Assembly (NCBI GenBank): GCA_025354965.1
Contig: JANXLW010000481.1
Location: 1-6,672 of the forward strand
Reading direction: 5' to 3'
DNA from: Betaproteobacteria bacterium
GTDB lineage: Bacteria > Pseudomonadota > Gammaproteobacteria > Burkholderiales > Burkholderiaceae_C
DNA: 6,672 bases
In this document: positions 1 to 5,895 of the stretch, in pieces
How positions within the stretch are numbered: the first letter of the stretch is position 1
How the letters are laid out: each line of letters begins with the position of its first letter
Program-made: the position numbers and the translations under genes
Notes under the pieces: generated by a model
What the model saw: the letters and a program-made list of their open reading frames with translations, nothing else
Told to the model about the DNA's origin: nothing
Database searches by the model: none

Positions 1-69
1 GCTCAACCGAGCATCGCTCCACAGGCTGCGGCCTGCTACCAATTCTTCGAGTTCCTTGGGTTTCAGCAT
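1..69 (-). CDS. oppC: OppC-type oligopeptide ABC permease subunit, N-terminal fragment (runs off the left edge)
   Basis: Only the first 23 codons are in the window, reading MLKPKELEELVAGRSLWSDA and then RLS. The segment GRSLWSDAR matches the cytoplasmic N-terminus of E. coli OppC (GRSLWQDARRRF, from memory), which lies just before the first membrane helix. OppC is the second inner-membrane permease subunit of the oligopeptide importer and would pair with the OppB encoded upstream on the same strand. The ATG at 69 is the first in-frame ATG. No good Shine-Dalgarno sequence precedes it: an AGGA lies 13 bases upstream, which is rather far. An in-frame TTG seven codons upstream is a less likely start. 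The gene is 397 bases from the end of oppB, unusual for a pair that is normally nearly contiguous. The identification rests on a short stretch plus gene order. Confidence 0.72.
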   Translation of the reverse strand, partial: MLKPKELEELVAGRSLWSDARLS

Positions 70-120
70 GGAGGTACTTTTATCCTGCAAACGACTCTGT
101 GGAGGTTGTTAGGTTTGCAT

Positions 121-209
121 TTTCTTCATCTTTAGCCCCACTCTCTCTCCCCCGGGCGAGAGAGGGGCCAACAGCCATATTTGGCTGCGTGTTCAAAGCC
201 AGGAAGTGC
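121..209 (+). repeat. Intergenic repeat, copy A
   Basis: The copy starts with a pyrimidine-rich part containing CCCCACTCTCTCTCC, which folds into a hairpin (CTCTCTC 143-149 with GAGAGAG 158-164, loop CCCCGGGC). It then continues through ACAGCCATATTTGGC at 171-185. Read on the plus strand, 171-209 aligns without gaps to the minus strand of 307-269. I count 28 identical bases of 39, and the hairpin and the flanking CCCACTC tract are also shared. The pattern of a C/T-rich tract, a GC hairpin and a conserved unique tail is typical of short dispersed intergenic repeats of proteobacteria. I cannot name the family from the sequence alone. The outer boundary is approximate. Confidence 0.65.
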
Positions 210-268
210 AAGTTGGAAAGGCACGCCAAGATAAAACCGTGTAAAGATTTCCAAGAGATCTTTGCGGA

Positions 269-370
269 GCACTCAGCAACTTTGTAGACACGGCCAAATA
301 GGGCTGTCAGCTCCCTCCTCCGCCCGGCGGGGCGGGAGAGGGCGGGGGGAGTGAGTGGGGAAAGAAACGA
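269..370 (-). repeat. Intergenic repeat, copy B (inverted relative to copy A)
   Basis: On the minus strand this reads a C/T-rich tract with CCCCACTCACTCC, then a strong GC hairpin, then ACAGCCCTATTTGGC. The arms of the hairpin are 313-325 and 330-342, with loop GGCG, and 11 of the 13 pairs match. The order of parts is the same as in copy A. Sequence identity in the tail is about 72 percent by hand count, so the two copies are old or came from different subfamily members rather than from a recent duplication. The hairpin is not followed by a T-run in the direction of opp transcription, so it does not look like a standard rho-independent terminator. It could still affect mRNA stability or attenuate expression between oppB and oppC. 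The boundary at 370 is approximate. Confidence 0.65.
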
Positions 371-466
371 AATAAACAGCGAAAATACTCGGTTCATGGG
401 CAGGAGCGCACCGACACGGTAATCGCTTTGACGGCAAAGTGTGTTTAAAGATATGTCCATGCAATT

Positions 467-1387
467 TCAATAGCGAATTTTCGGATCCAGCCAGGCGTAG
501 GCCAGATCGACCAGCAGATTCAGTGTGACGGTCAACACGGTGATCAGCACCACCAGACCCAGCACCAGGGTGTAGTCCCGGTTGCCGGCACCATTGACGA
601 TCAGCTTGCCCAGGCCCGGCAGCGAGAACACAGTCTCGGTCACCAGCGCCGAGGTGATGGAAGAGATTGCCAGCGGACCGAGCAGCGAAACCACCGGCAA
701 CAGCGCGGGTTTCAGGGCGTGGCGCAGCACCACGAGGTGTGTCGGCAGGCCCTTGGCGCGCGCCGTGCGGATGAAGTTGCTGTGCAGCACTTCGATCAGA
801 CTGCCGCGCATGACGCGCCCGATGGTCGAGACGTTGATGACGGTCAGCAAGGCGATCGGCAACACCATGAAACGCGGTTCAAAATTGTTCCAGCCGCCGG
901 CTGGCAACCATTGCAGTCCGATGGCGAAGATGATGATCAGCACCGGCCCGAGCACGAAACTGGGCACGGCGCTGCCGACATTGCCGAGCAGCATCACCAG
1001 GTAATCGACCATGCTGTTCTGCCGCAGCGCGGCGAAGATGCCCAGCGTGACTCCGATCACCAGTGAGAGCAGCAGCGAGCCGCCGCCGATGATGGCAGAG
1101 ACCGGCAGCGCGCTGGCAACCAGGTCGTTGACCGACCAGTCAGCGTAGCGGAAGGACGCGCCCAGGTCGCCTTGCAGCACGCTTTTCAGGTACAGCAGGT
1201 ACTGCTGCCACAGCGGCAGGTCGAGGTGGTACTTGGCTTGCAAGTTGGCCAGCACCGCAGCCGAGACCTTGCGCTCCGAGTCAAACGGACCACCCGGCGT
1301 TGCGTGCAGCAGCAGGTAACACACGGTGATGACCACCAGCATGGTCGGGATCGCCGAGAGTACCCGGCGCAGGGTGTAAGACCACAT
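467..1387 (-). CDS. oppB: OppB, oligopeptide ABC transporter inner-membrane permease
   Basis: This 306-residue protein is the first permease subunit of an oligopeptide importer; with OppC it forms the channel that receives peptide from OppA. Its length equals that of E. coli OppB. Much of the sequence is recognisable, for example the N-terminal LRRVLSAIPT, then KYHLDLP, SVNDLVAS, EVLHSNFIRTARAKGLP and the C-terminal DPKIRY. Hydrophobic segments lie near residues 10-29, 97-121, 130-158, 172-190, 228-250 and 272-298, fitting six helices. The cytoplasmic EAA loop that docks on the ATPases is at about 199-230, with RTARAKG at 207-213, and ETVFSLPGLG follows at 251-260. The ATG at 1387 is 10 bases past the oppA stop, with no clear Shine-Dalgarno sequence, so translation is probably coupled to oppA. 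The gene appears intact. Downstream, oppC is displaced by a 397-base repeat-filled gap. Confidence 0.95.
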   Translation of the reverse strand: MWSYTLRRVLSAIPTMLVVITVCYLLLHATPGGPFDSERKVSAAVLANLQAKYHLDLPLWQQYLLYLKSVLQGDLGASFRYADWSVNDLVASALPVSAIIGGGSLLLSLVIGVTLGIFAALRQNSMVDYLVMLLGNVGSAVPSFVLGPVLIIIFAIGLQWLPAGGWNNFEPRFMVLPIALLTVINVSTIGRVMRGSLIEVLHSNFIRTARAKGLPTHLVVLRHALKPALLPVVSLLGPLAISSITSALVTETVFSLPGLGKLIVNGAGNRDYTLVLGLVVLITVLTVTLNLLVDLAYAWLDPKIRY

Positions 1388-1397
1388 CGTTCAGGAA

Positions 1398-3011
1398 TCA
1401 GTGCTTGATGATGTAGAGGTCTTTGGAGCGGAAGCGGTCCATCGCGTTCTTCAGCGAGTAGCCGCCAACGTAGGACTTCACCAGTCGCGGCAGCGAGTAT
1501 TGCAATAACGGGATGATGGGGTAATCGTCCATGATCATTTTTGAGGCCTGCGTCAGCAGCGCGCGGCGCTTGGCGGGGTCTGTGCTGTTGGAGCCCTGGT
1601 TGATTAGTTCTTCCGCCTGGCGGTTGCAGTTGAAGTTGTTGTTCTGATCGGAGTCGCAGCGAATCAGCGCGAGAAAGGTGGTGGCATCGTTGTAGTCGGC
1701 AGTCCAGCCGTTGCGCGCCATCTGGAATGTGCCGTCATGGCGCTTTTTCAGCAGCACCTTGAACTCCATGCTTTCGGTTTCGATATTCAGTCCGAGCTTG
1801 GTCTTCCATTCGGACGCGGCAAACACCGCCATCTTCTTGTGGTACTCGCTGGTGTTGTAGGAGAAGCTGAACTTGGAGCCGGGCTTGACGCCAGCCTGTT
1901 GCAGCAGGCTCTTGGCCTCTGCCACGCGCTTTTCCATCGGCCAGGTCGCCCATTCGTAAGGCGTCACGTCGGCGCCATTGGTGCCGGCCACCATCACGCT
2001 GTAGGAGGGGGCCTGGCCGTCAGCCGTGACGCGCTGCGCCAGGATGTCGCGGTCGATCACCATCGACAAGGCCTTGCGCACGCGCAGGTCCTTGAACACC
2101 GGGTCCTGTGTCTGGTACGAGTAGTAGCGCAGGCCGATCATGGGCGAATTGCGGATTTCTTTCGGGTACTGGGCCTTGTACTTGTCGTAGGTACCGGGGG
2201 GCACCTGATAGACCCATTCGTTTTCGCCGGATTCGTAGAGTTTGACGTCGGCGTAACCGTCTTCCACCGGCAGGTAGGTCACCTTGGTGAGTTGCACGTT
2301 GGCAGCGTCCCAGTACTGCAGGTTTTTCTCCATGACGACGCGATTGTTCACTTGCCAATCCTTGAGAACATAGGCGCCGTTGGATACCAGGTTGCCGGGC
2401 TTGGTCCAGTCTTTGCCGAACTTTTCCAGCGCGGCTTTGTGCACCGGTCCCAGGTTGTTGTTGCTCATCAGTTCGGGCAGAAAGGTGACCGGGAAGGCGG
2501 TCCTGACTTCAAGCGTGTTCTTGTCGATGGCCTTGACGCCGACTTCACTGGGCGGCTTGCTGCCCTTGACGATGGCCATTCCGTTTTGCAGGAAGATGCC
2601 AAAGGTGGCGGCGTAGGTAGATGCGGTCTTGGGGTCAACGAAGCGGCGGATGCCGTAAACAAAATCATCCGCGATCACTGGGTCACCGTTGGACCACTTG
2701 GCATTCTTGCGCAGCTTGAAGACCCAGGTCGTGGCGTCCGTCTGTTTCCAGCTCTCGGCCACACCGGGCACGGTCTTGCCCTCGGCGTCGTTGGCGGTCA
2801 GGCCCTCGAACAGATCCCTTGTGAGGTTGTTGGCGCCGACCGATTCGGCCAGCGCCGGGTCCAGCGTTTCAGGCTCGGAGCCGTTGTTGCGGATCAGGGT
2901 CTGGCTGGCGTGCAGTTGCACACCTGGCGGAATGGTTGCCGCCGTGCTGTTGAGGACAAGGGCGCTGGCCAGTAGCAGGGCGGCGGTGCTGTAGTGGGCG
3001 ATGGGTTTCAT
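1398..3011 (-). CDS. oppA: OppA, periplasmic oligopeptide-binding protein
   Basis: This solute-binding protein (family 5) of 537 residues captures peptides in the periplasm and delivers them to OppBC. A type I signal peptide covers about residues 1-25 (MKPIAHYSTAALLLASALVL, then NSTAA before TIPPG). Hallmarks shared with E. coli OppA include RNNGSEPETLDP, RDLFEGL, PGVAESW, KWSNGDPV, DFVYG, NGAYVLKDW, VRKALSMVIDRDIL and the C-terminal YIIKH. From memory of the E. coli protein, His391 and Arg433 correspond to peptide-carboxylate contacts His371 and Arg433 minus 20 (Arg413), and Asp439 in WTADYND corresponds to Asp419, which binds the peptide amino end. The usual cysteine at the position before that AD is Thr437; the only two cysteines of the mature protein are Cys452 and Cys462. 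The chosen ATG at 3011 has GAAGGA four bases upstream and gives a proper signal peptide, whereas a start 24 codons earlier would overlap the upstream gene and spoil it. Confidence 0.95.
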   Translation of the reverse strand: MKPIAHYSTAALLLASALVLNSTAATIPPGVQLHASQTLIRNNGSEPETLDPALAESVGANNLTRDLFEGLTANDAEGKTVPGVAESWKQTDATTWVFKLRKNAKWSNGDPVIADDFVYGIRRFVDPKTASTYAATFGIFLQNGMAIVKGSKPPSEVGVKAIDKNTLEVRTAFPVTFLPELMSNNNLGPVHKAALEKFGKDWTKPGNLVSNGAYVLKDWQVNNRVVMEKNLQYWDAANVQLTKVTYLPVEDGYADVKLYESGENEWVYQVPPGTYDKYKAQYPKEIRNSPMIGLRYYSYQTQDPVFKDLRVRKALSMVIDRDILAQRVTADGQAPSYSVMVAGTNGADVTPYEWATWPMEKRVAEAKSLLQQAGVKPGSKFSFSYNTSEYHKKMAVFAASEWKTKLGLNIETESMEFKVLLKKRHDGTFQMARNGWTADYNDATTFLALIRCDSDQNNNFNCNRQAEELINQGSNSTDPAKRRALLTQASKMIMDDYPIIPLLQYSLPRLVKSYVGGYSLKNAMDRFRSKDLYIIKH

Positions 3012-3015
3012 GGCG

Positions 3016-3021
3016 TCCTTC
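3016..3021 (-). promoter_or_regulatory. Ribosome binding site of oppA
   Basis: The minus strand reads GAAGGA here, four bases before the ATG at 3011. It supports this start over the upstream in-frame one at 3083. It is the clearest Shine-Dalgarno sequence among the genes that start in the window. Confidence 0.7.
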
Positions 3022-3033
3022 AAGGGTTGCGTG

Positions 3034-3061
3034 ATTATCGTACGCTGGTTTGCCGTCTCAA
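3034..3061 (-). promoter_or_regulatory. Candidate sigma70 promoter for oppA-oppB
   Basis: The minus strand carries TTGAGA (3061-3056), a 16-base spacer and GATAAT (3039-3034). Each box matches the consensus at five of six positions. The -35 box overlaps the TGA stop of the upstream binding-protein gene. Transcription would begin near 3027 and leave a leader of about 16 bases that just includes the GAAGGA ribosome site. If active, it would let oppA and oppB be expressed independently of the upstream gene. This is a sequence match only. Confidence 0.5.
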
Positions 3062-4866
3062 TGCGCTTGCTTGCTGGGGTCAATGTCGACGTAGCGCCAG
3101 AAGCCCCGCGACATGGGATGACGGCGGTAAGCGATTAGCGAAGGTTGCATCATGTCGGTCAGGATGCGGTGTGTGGACCACTTGTAGGGCATGTAGGCCA
3201 CCATGATCTTGACCATCTGCTGCATGACAGCCAGGCGCTCGGGGCCGTCCGCCATCAACTGCTGCTTCTGGTACAGCCGGTCGAACTCGGCGTTCTCGAA
3301 GCGCGCCAGGTTGGCCTCACCCTTGGCCGGGCCAAACGCGAGCTGCAGCGCGTCGGCGCCGTCAGGGTTTGAAGCAGAGTAGCCCAGGCCCCACATCATG
3401 AGTTTGCCGGCGCGCGCTGCCTTCAGGTGCTCTGGCCACTGCCCGGTCTTGAACTCGATCCGGATGCCCATGGCGTCCATGTTTTTCTTCCAGATCTGGT
3501 TGAGTTCACGGTCGGACGCAGTCGGTGTGGTGGCGTACTGGAGCAGCAGCGGCTTGCCATCGGGCAGGTCACGCCAGCCGTCGCCATCGCGGTCCACATA
3601 GCCGTACATATCGAGCAGGGCGGTGGCGCGGGCCCGGCTGAACTCGCTCATTTCAGTCTTGAATTTCGGGTCGTAGCCGTAGATCATCGGCTGTATCGGC
3701 CCCTGTGCTGGAATCGCCTGGTTGCGTCGTGGCAGGCGAATTTCTTCCTCGGTGTTGTAGGCCAATGCAATGGCGCGCCGCAGTGCGACCTTGTCTGGCG
3801 TGTAGCCGCCAACCACCGGGTCTTCCATATTGAAATAGCTCACCGTAACATCGGGCCCCGCCGTCCGATCCATCGAGATTTTCTTCTTGATTAAATTTGG
3901 GGCTAACTGATTGTTCGGGATCGCCTGATAGGAGAAGGCGTTGGGAAGGCGCTCCAGCAAATCGTGGTCGCCATTCAGGAACGAGAGCCAGCGCGGCTGG
4001 ATTTCCTCGATGATCGAGATCTCGACGCGGTCAACCAGCGGTATGCGCTTGCCTTTCATCTGTCGGTAGATTTCCTGCGAGCGTGCATCGTCGGCCGGTG
4101 GCTCGGCGTCCCAATACACTTCGCGGAAGTTGGGGTTGCGTACAAAAGTCATCTTCGAGGAACGCACCCACTGATCGAGCTTGAAGGGGCCGGTGCCGAC
4201 CGGGTGCTCCATGATCTTGTCGCCATATTTCTCCACTACCTCGTGCGCCACAACACCATAAACACTGGGGTCAGCAAGGGAATGGATGAAGCGCGGCCTG
4301 GGTTCCTGCAGTTTGAACTGGATGGTGTAGCGGTCCAGTGCACGAATGCCTTCCACTTCTTTTTCGTAGTTAAAGCTGGCGCCCGGTTTTTCCGCTGCGC
4401 GTCGCAGTTCTTCCATGCCGACCAGTTTTTCTTCCTCCAGATTGGGATAAACCTGACTTTTGGTCTTGGGGTCGAAGATGCGCTTGTAGCTATAGGCGAA
4501 ATCGTAGGCGGTGAGTTCGCGCTTCTTGCCGCCAAAGGCCGGGTCGTCATCAAAGTAAATACCCGGCTTGATCTTGACGGTGTAGGTGCGGAAGTCGGCG
4601 CTGATGACCGGCATGCCCAGCGCCACGTTGGGCTTGACTTTGGCTGGTCGCGCCAGGTAGTCGTAGTTGTACAAGGCATCGAAAATGTTCTCGGTGACGA
4701 TGCGTGAATAAAGATCGGACAGTTGCGGCGGGTCAAAACCGGTTTCGGCAACCTGGAACGCGTAACGCAGAACCTTCTCCGGCGCTTTGGTTTGCGCCGG
4801 CGCGCTGCCGACGCCCAGCAGAAGCAGGCAGACCAGGAAGAAATGACGGGGTAATTGAAATTTCAT
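3058..4866 (-). CDS. Family 5 extracellular solute-binding protein of a peptide-type ABC transporter
   Basis: This is a 602-residue periplasmic binding protein of the OppA/DppA superfamily (SBP family 5), but a different subfamily from the OppA next to it and about 65 residues longer. A type I signal peptide spans about residues 1-25 (MKFQLPRHFFLVCLLLLGVG followed by SAPAQ), with no lipobox. Family landmarks include LRYAFQVAETGFDP (33-46), VTENIFDALYNYD (57-69), TAYDFAYSYKRIFDP (119-133), GTGPFKLDQW (224-233), RNPNFRE (243-249), ALRRAIALAYN (361-371) and NPDGADALQL (500-509). A DxDGDGxRD motif lies at 425-433. The substrate is unknown: peptides are likely, but family 5 proteins also bind other solutes. 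The ATG at 4866 is chosen because it starts a clean signal peptide; a TTG 12 codons upstream is rejected. No Shine-Dalgarno sequence is evident. Its first gene position, facing a divergent permease pair, suggests it may serve that pair rather than OppBC. Confidence 0.9.
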   Translation of the reverse strand: MKFQLPRHFFLVCLLLLGVGSAPAQTKAPEKVLRYAFQVAETGFDPPQLSDLYSRIVTENIFDALYNYDYLARPAKVKPNVALGMPVISADFRTYTVKIKPGIYFDDDPAFGGKKRELTAYDFAYSYKRIFDPKTKSQVYPNLEEEKLVGMEELRRAAEKPGASFNYEKEVEGIRALDRYTIQFKLQEPRPRFIHSLADPSVYGVVAHEVVEKYGDKIMEHPVGTGPFKLDQWVRSSKMTFVRNPNFREVYWDAEPPADDARSQEIYRQMKGKRIPLVDRVEISIIEEIQPRWLSFLNGDHDLLERLPNAFSYQAIPNNQLAPNLIKKKISMDRTAGPDVTVSYFNMEDPVVGGYTPDKVALRRAIALAYNTEEEIRLPRRNQAIPAQGPIQPMIYGYDPKFKTEMSEFSRARATALLDMYGYVDRDGDGWRDLPDGKPLLLQYATTPTASDRELNQIWKKNMDAMGIRIEFKTGQWPEHLKAARAGKLMMWGLGYSASNPDGADALQLAFGPAKGEANLARFENAEFDRLYQKQQLMADGPERLAVMQQMVKIMVAYMPYKWSTHRILTDMMQPSLIAYRRHPMSRGFWRYVDIDPSKQAH

Positions 4867-4956
4867 ATTTAGAAACGCCGGTGCCGATTGTGACCGCTGC
4901 AAGCATAATCGCAGCGGTTAGTATATTCACGGGCGTTTTCCCCAAAGTTACACACT
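4867..4956. promoter_or_regulatory. Divergent promoter region between two transporter operons
   Basis: These 90 bases separate the starts of the 602-residue binding-protein gene (leftward) and the second permease gene (rightward), so both promoters must lie here or inside the genes. Candidate -10 boxes overlap head to head: TATATT on the plus strand (4922-4927) and TATACT on the minus strand (4925-4920). Neither has a convincing -35 box. A second leftward option is GTGAAT (4930-4925), a 17-base spacer and TATGCT (4907-4902). Neither start codon has a recognisable Shine-Dalgarno sequence. The exact promoters cannot be settled from sequence. Confidence 0.45.
4893..4918. promoter_or_regulatory. 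Inverted repeat in the divergent promoter region, possible operator
   Basis: ACCGCTGC (4893-4900) and GCAGCGGT (4911-4918) are a perfect 8-base inverted repeat with a 10-base AT-richer spacer, AAGCATAATC. The geometry, with arm centres 18 bases apart, would fit a dimeric regulator or an RNA hairpin at the start of the leftward transcript. It overlaps the candidate leftward -10 region. No T-run follows, so a terminator is unlikely. The function is inferred from position only. Confidence 0.4.
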
Positions 4957-5895
4957 ATGTTTTCCTACATCCTGCGACGCATCTGGCAGATGGTACCCAC
5001 GCTGCTGGGGGTGATACTGCTGATCTTCTTTCTGTTCAAGTACTTTGGCGGCGACCCGGTCGAGATCATGGCCGGCCTGAAAGCATCGCCTGAGCGAATC
5101 GCCTCGCTACGCGCGCAACTGGGCCTGGACAAGTCGGTATGGGAGCAGCTGTGGGTATTTGTACAGCAGATCTTCAGCTTTGAATGGGGCAAGAGTTGGA
5201 CCACCAACGAGGCGATCTCCGACATCTTCGCAACGCGTCTGCCAGCTACGCTGACCATCATGATCCCGATCCTGTTGCTCGAGGTGGTGCTGGCCATCGT
5301 CGCCGGTCTGGCCGTCGCCTATGTGCGCGGCAGCCTGACGGACCGCGTCATCATGATCGTCACCACGGTCGCGTTGTCGGTCAGTTTTCTGGTCTACATC
5401 ATCGTCGGACAGTTCCTGTTCGGTTTTGTGCTGGGCTGGTTCCCGGTGCAGGGCTGGAGCAACAGTGTCTGGACCAATCTGGCAACCTACGCGCCGCTGC
5501 CGGTGTTTCTGGCGGTGCTGGTGAGTCTGGCGCCACAGACGCGCCTGTACCGCAGCTTTTTCCTTGACGAGATCGGGCAGGACTATGTGCGCACGGCGCG
5601 CGCCAAGGGCGTGTCGGAAAATGCCATCCTGCTCAAACATGTGCTGCGCAACGCCATGATTCCGATCCTGACCAACGTCGCCACCGGCCTGCCCGGTGTC
5701 TTTATCGGCTCTTTTCTGATCGAGGTCTTCTTCTCGATCCCGGGGCTCGGCCGGGAGATCGTCACGGCGGTGAACCGCAGCGATTATCCCGTGATCCAGG
5801 CAGCAACGGTTTATCTGGCGGCACTGACCATGGTGATCAACCTGATCACCGACGTGTTGTACAAGTTTGTTGATCCGAGGGTGACGCTGAAATGA
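4957..5895 (+). CDS. OppB/DppB-type ABC transporter permease, second copy
   Basis: This 312-residue inner-membrane permease belongs to the binding-protein-dependent transport family. The N-terminus MFSYILRRIWQMVPTLLGVI is the typical DppB/OppB start with the first membrane helix. Further hydrophobic segments lie near 97-122, 130-160, 170-192, 228-252 and 275-300. The EAA loop, which contacts the ATPases, is at about 204-232 with YVRTARAKG at 210-218, and IPGLG at 251-255 and DPRV near the C-terminus are family signatures. It differs clearly from the OppB in the same window: it has a different N-terminal loop (FGGDPVEIMAG) and lacks the SVNDLVAS segment. It is therefore a paralogue, not a recent duplicate. 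It overlaps the next gene by four bases (ATGA), so the two are translationally coupled. No Shine-Dalgarno sequence precedes the ATG at 4957. The substrate is unknown; peptide is likely. Confidence 0.92.
   Translation: MFSYILRRIWQMVPTLLGVILLIFFLFKYFGGDPVEIMAGLKASPERIASLRAQLGLDKSVWEQLWVFVQQIFSFEWGKSWTTNEAISDIFATRLPATLTIMIPILLLEVVLAIVAGLAVAYVRGSLTDRVIMIVTTVALSVSFLVYIIVGQFLFGFVLGWFPVQGWSNSVWTNLATYAPLPVFLAVLVSLAPQTRLYRSFFLDEIGQDYVRTARAKGVSENAILLKHVLRNAMIPILTNVATGLPGVFIGSFLIEVFFSIPGLGREIVTAVNRSDYPVIQAATVYLAALTMVINLITDVLYKFVDPRVTLK

Larger units (their letters stand above)
70..466. other. 397-base gap between oppB and oppC containing an inverted pair of intergenic repeats
   Basis: This gap splits oppB from oppC, which usually sit almost end to end. 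Most of it is two related repeat copies in opposite orientation (121-209 and 269-370), with a middle segment holding a small AAAGAT/ATCTTT inverted repeat (243-248 and 258-263). The stretch from 371 to 466, next to oppB, has a weak hairpin (CTTTG 426-430, CAAAG 435-439) with no following T-run on the minus strand. I see no convincing promoter for oppC and no canonical intrinsic terminator. Open frames across the gap on both strands are made of the repeat sequence, and I do not regard them as genes. Confidence 0.7.

Noticed and set aside
99..287. A 62-codon plus-strand open frame in the same gap
   Set aside because: It is the antisense reading of the repeat; there is no ribosome site and no family resemblance.
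313..342. GC-rich hairpin as a rho-independent terminator after oppB
   Set aside because: No T-run follows on the minus strand, and the hairpin is part of a repeat unit shared with the other copy.
80..460. A 126-codon minus-strand open frame that fills the oppB-oppC gap
   Set aside because: It is translated straight through both repeat copies and their hairpins; it has proline/arginine-rich low-complexity content, no ribosome site and no recognisable domain. Overlapping frames of similar quality on both strands come from the same repeat.
1737..2975. A 412-codon open frame antisense to oppA
   Set aside because: oppA is a clear homologue on the opposite strand. The antisense translation is rich in H, G, V and L, as expected from the third-position GC bias of the complementary gene. 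No domain is recognisable.
3012..3083. Upstream start for oppA adding 24 residues
   Set aside because: It would overlap the preceding gene and bury the signal peptide; the ATG at 3011 has a good ribosome site and a clean signal sequence.
3964..4707. A 247-codon open frame antisense to the 602-residue binding-protein gene
   Set aside because: Shadow of a well-supported gene; no independent start signal or family features.
4888..4909. TTGTGA and CATAAT on the plus strand as a promoter
   Set aside because: The spacer is only 10 bases, too short for a sigma70 promoter.
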